Of a stretch of 64,000 nucleotides of DNA, positions 61,500 to 64,000 are shown in pieces (the stretch's first letter is position 1; each line of letters begins with the position of its first letter). The translations under genes and the position numbers were made by a program. The DNA comes from Ooceraea biroi (lineage: Eukaryota > Arthropoda > Insecta > Hymenoptera > Formicidae): the NCBI RefSeq assembly GCF_003672135.1, contig NC_039509.1:10240663-10304662 (forward strand), in the 5' to 3' direction. The notes under the pieces were generated by a model. The model did not search any database. It saw nothing but the letters and a program-made list of their open reading frames with translations, and had not been told where the DNA came from.

Positions 61500-63900
61500 C
61501 CCCGAAAATAGGCGTGCAGGACCGTGTTAATCGAAATTAGAATCTTTGTGTCTCCCTCTCTCCTTCTTCCCCTTCTCTTCTGGTACGGAGCGTCGCATCG
61601 CGCCGCACCGCGTCTCGACTGAACTCAGCTCCGAGTCTCTAGCCGAGCGAACTCGCAACAGTCGCAACTAAACTCGCGCACCGAGCGCTACGCGCGTCAT
61701 CGCGTGCACCGCGCGAATGCCTCGTAACCGAGAAACAACGGATCTGCGCGTCGCCGCGACTCCTGCCCTTCCAACAGCTCGTCGCAATATGTGCAGTGTC
61801 CCCCTTCGAGGAAAATGCAATTGAGCGTAGATAAAATGATGCAAGCATGATAACGCGCGGTCTCGGCGCGGACGAGGAACGGAGCCGCGTGGGAGCGTTC
61901 GCCCGGATTCGAAAATATCGGGAATCGATGTCCATTGAATGCGATTCGAGTGACACTCGGTAAGAGGTGCCGTACGTACGCCGGCAGCTTCGAATCTCGC
62001 ATCGCTGAATTCCGGATTCTCTGAATTCTGTTGCAAAGTCAACAATCGACAATCGCACGTTGTGGGATTCGCCGCAAACTTCACGGTAGTGTTCTCTCTC
62101 GAAGCGCGACTGCAAAGGAAGCAAAAACCCGTTTCGGACAGTGGATAGTTGTAACGAATCCGTTCGTTCCTGGTTTTCCCGCTTGTCTCGTGTCGCAAGC
62201 GAATCGGGCCAACTTATTTACCAGGCACGCACGCGCTCGCGCTCGCGCGCGATAAGGCGTAACTGACGCGGTTGCAATCGGTTTCCAGAGCGAAACAGAG
62301 TGAAGTTGTCGCTGGTCGGCGGTCGGGATCGTTCCTCGGGGGCGATCGAACGTCTTGAAGTTGACTCCGTGGGGCCACGTGGGCGTTATCGGACACAATT
62401 TGCCCCGAGAGGTCGTACGTGGGAGCGATTACGCGAACGAGTTCATTCATCGTGCGGATTCCAGTTCGCCGGAAGTGACGGCGTACGGCGACTTCCTCGC
62501 TGTGTGCGCGCGTGCACGGTACCAGTCGAGTGCATCGTGCACAAACGCGTCCGCGCTCGCTCGCGCGCGTGCTGACCTAGAGGAAGCGAAAGGAGAAGAA
62601 AGAGAGGATGTCGACTCGCCGGCGGGCGACCGCGACCACGTTGAGCAGCGAGATGCAGTGCTCTGTTGTCGGGCGACGGTCAGTAGCTCTTTGAAGGTTT
62701 CGCCCTGTCGACGATGGACAGGATCGGTCGTGCGAACTGTTTGCGACTACTACGAAAGGCCGAGCTCTGTGTCGTCATCGTCTTCCCTCGTGGCAGCTCG
62801 CCACGCTCGCCAGCGCGATTATGCAGCTGAAGAAAGCGATGCTCAAGATATTCGATCAATGTAAGTCGCTTGTTTGCATTTGTTTACGCGCGAGTATTCG
62901 AATTTCGTGTCGCGTCGTATCGCTCAAATAACGTCCTTCCGTTATCGCCCGCGCGTATCGCTCGTTCCCGCGTTCATTGCCAGTGTCTTCGTACGTGCGA
63001 TATGTGCGAAGTGTGACTGGAAAGTCACGCCGTTCGCTGCCGCGAGCGCGTCAGCAACAGGGCCAACGGTTGATGCATGCGTTTCTCGTCCATCTGCATG
63101 CGCGACACGATGGGATGTGCGTGCACGAGCATCATCACGCGGCAACGTGATTCGTTGTGCGCAGCATGGGCCTCCATTAAAGGCCCACCGATTGTAATAG
63201 CGTAATAGGAGGGCGCAAATCACGGAATTAACCGTAAGACGGCGCGGAAATCTCTGACCTTTCTGCACATCCACTGTTGCAGCCAGTTTGCATCGTTAGC
63301 CGGAAAAATTGCCGCGCATGCGCGCGACTCGTTGATCTTTGCCGCGCGAGGAAATTCAAATTCGCATTCCGAGAAGGAGAAACGAGTTTCAATTAAAGAG
63401 GACTTGTCACGACGAGCGATACTTCCTGCATATTTATGCATAAAGCGTGTATCGCTCGCGGAGATCGGCGGCGCCAGCGCAGCTGGTTTCGTTTCTCGTT
63501 ATCGCTTTCGACGATATATCTTTTTTAACGTAAACTAGGCGCAGCTACGAAGTCATACGAAGGGAAGTGACACTCGCAATCGCTACTGCGAAATAAAAGT
63601 CGGCGATCGAATGAGAAAACGCGCGGCGGCGGGCGAGGGTCCACATCCTTTTGTGGTTTTTTGATAAGCGCAGATTTCACGCGAGAGAGACGGAAGGCGT
63701 CACATTGATACGCTTGTGTCAATGTCGATGTTCGATCGTGTGCGATGCTAATGTCGTGATAAGATTTACAGTTAACGATAAGCCTTATCTCTCAGGTCTT
63801 AAGCTTTGAATTTCAAGCGGGATTTCCATCGCGCCGCGAGATACGCGCGCTGCGCGTTTCTCGGTACCGATATCGCATCTGTCGATGAAACTGTTTGTTT
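61500..63900 (+). promoter_or_regulatory. CpG-rich promoter-like block at the right edge
   Basis: CpG density is high over more than 2 kb, and both strands carry many short Arg-rich frames typical of GC-rich non-coding DNA. A donor at 62861 suggests that a plus-strand transcript starts here and continues out of the window. Confidence 0.4.
62821..62860 (+). CDS. Possible first coding exon of a gene running off the right edge
   Basis: An ATG at 62821 begins MQLKKAMLKIFDQ and runs into the donor GTAAGT at 62861 (phase 1). The helical, basic start is protein-like but only 13 codons long, so no family can be named. Confidence 0.3.
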
Positions 63901-64000
63901 ACGCATTTGGCAGCCGCGTAATTGTATCGACGACTCCCGTTATCCGAAAAATAATAACAATGCCTCACCCGTATCGCCGATGACCGAATCTTATCGCATA

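Noticed and set aside
1..64000. tRNA, rRNA, CRISPR array, known microRNA
   Set aside because: No cloverleaf with tRNA boxes, no rRNA-like conserved blocks, no regular spacer array and none of the common insect microRNA seeds I looked for by eye were found. This was not an exhaustive computed search.

Overview
This window is nuclear DNA of an insect, most likely a hymenopteran and possibly an ant. The evidence is genes split by short GT-AG introns, AT-rich intergenic DNA with islands of CpG-rich sequence, insect-type genes (Spatzle, ring canal kelch, Ly6/quiver-type proteins) and many small DNA-transposon remnants. I built exon models by hand by matching open frames, splice signals and intron phase. 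Transcript ends and several first exons are inferred.

Layout. 0.3-3.3 kb (+): a 12-exon coiled-coil protein that I do not recognise, cut or ill-defined at its left end. 4.1-5.1 kb (-): a four-exon membrane protein, convergent with the first gene. 8.3-9.6 kb (-): Rab5, with a non-coding leader exon from 10.09 kb inside a CpG-rich region reaching 12.3 kb. 13.4-16.9 kb (+): a 10-exon homologue of CIP2A. 18.7-21.4 kb (-): a complete seven-exon SLC17/sialin-like transporter. 22.4-23.2 and 25.0-27.9 kb (+): two tandem GPI-anchored Ly6/uPAR genes with matching exon phases. 29.2-38.0 kb (-): a Spatzle-type cystine-knot ligand, most like Spatzle 5, with long introns. 41.2-45.5 kb (-): the ring canal kelch homologue. 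46-64 kb: mostly non-coding sequence holding transposon-derived inverted repeats, one plausible pair of spliced exons (54.2-55.7 kb) and a CpG-rich promoter-like block with a possible first coding exon (62.8 kb).

The most notable biology is at kelch. The BTB-BACK-Kelch frame ends at a UGA (42849-42851), and the same frame stays open for a further 536 codons. This is the arrangement known for Drosophila kelch, where the stop is read through. A 9-bp stem is predicted 10 nt after the UGA, and the extension holds clusters of paired cysteines.

The mobile DNA is also informative. There is a 1.3-kb hAT-type element with an 8-bp target duplication and a giant internal palindrome (56159-57482), and a 755-bp fold-back element with two 267-bp nearly identical arms and TA flanks (50589-51343). 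Several smaller MITE-like elements sit in introns or between genes. The genes do not form one pathway. They cover endosomal fusion (Rab5), lysosomal or vesicular anion transport (sialin-like), extracellular Toll or neurotrophin-type signalling (Spatzle), surface Ly6 proteins, Cullin-3 ubiquitin ligase adaptation (Kelch) and PP2A or mitotic regulation (CIP2A).
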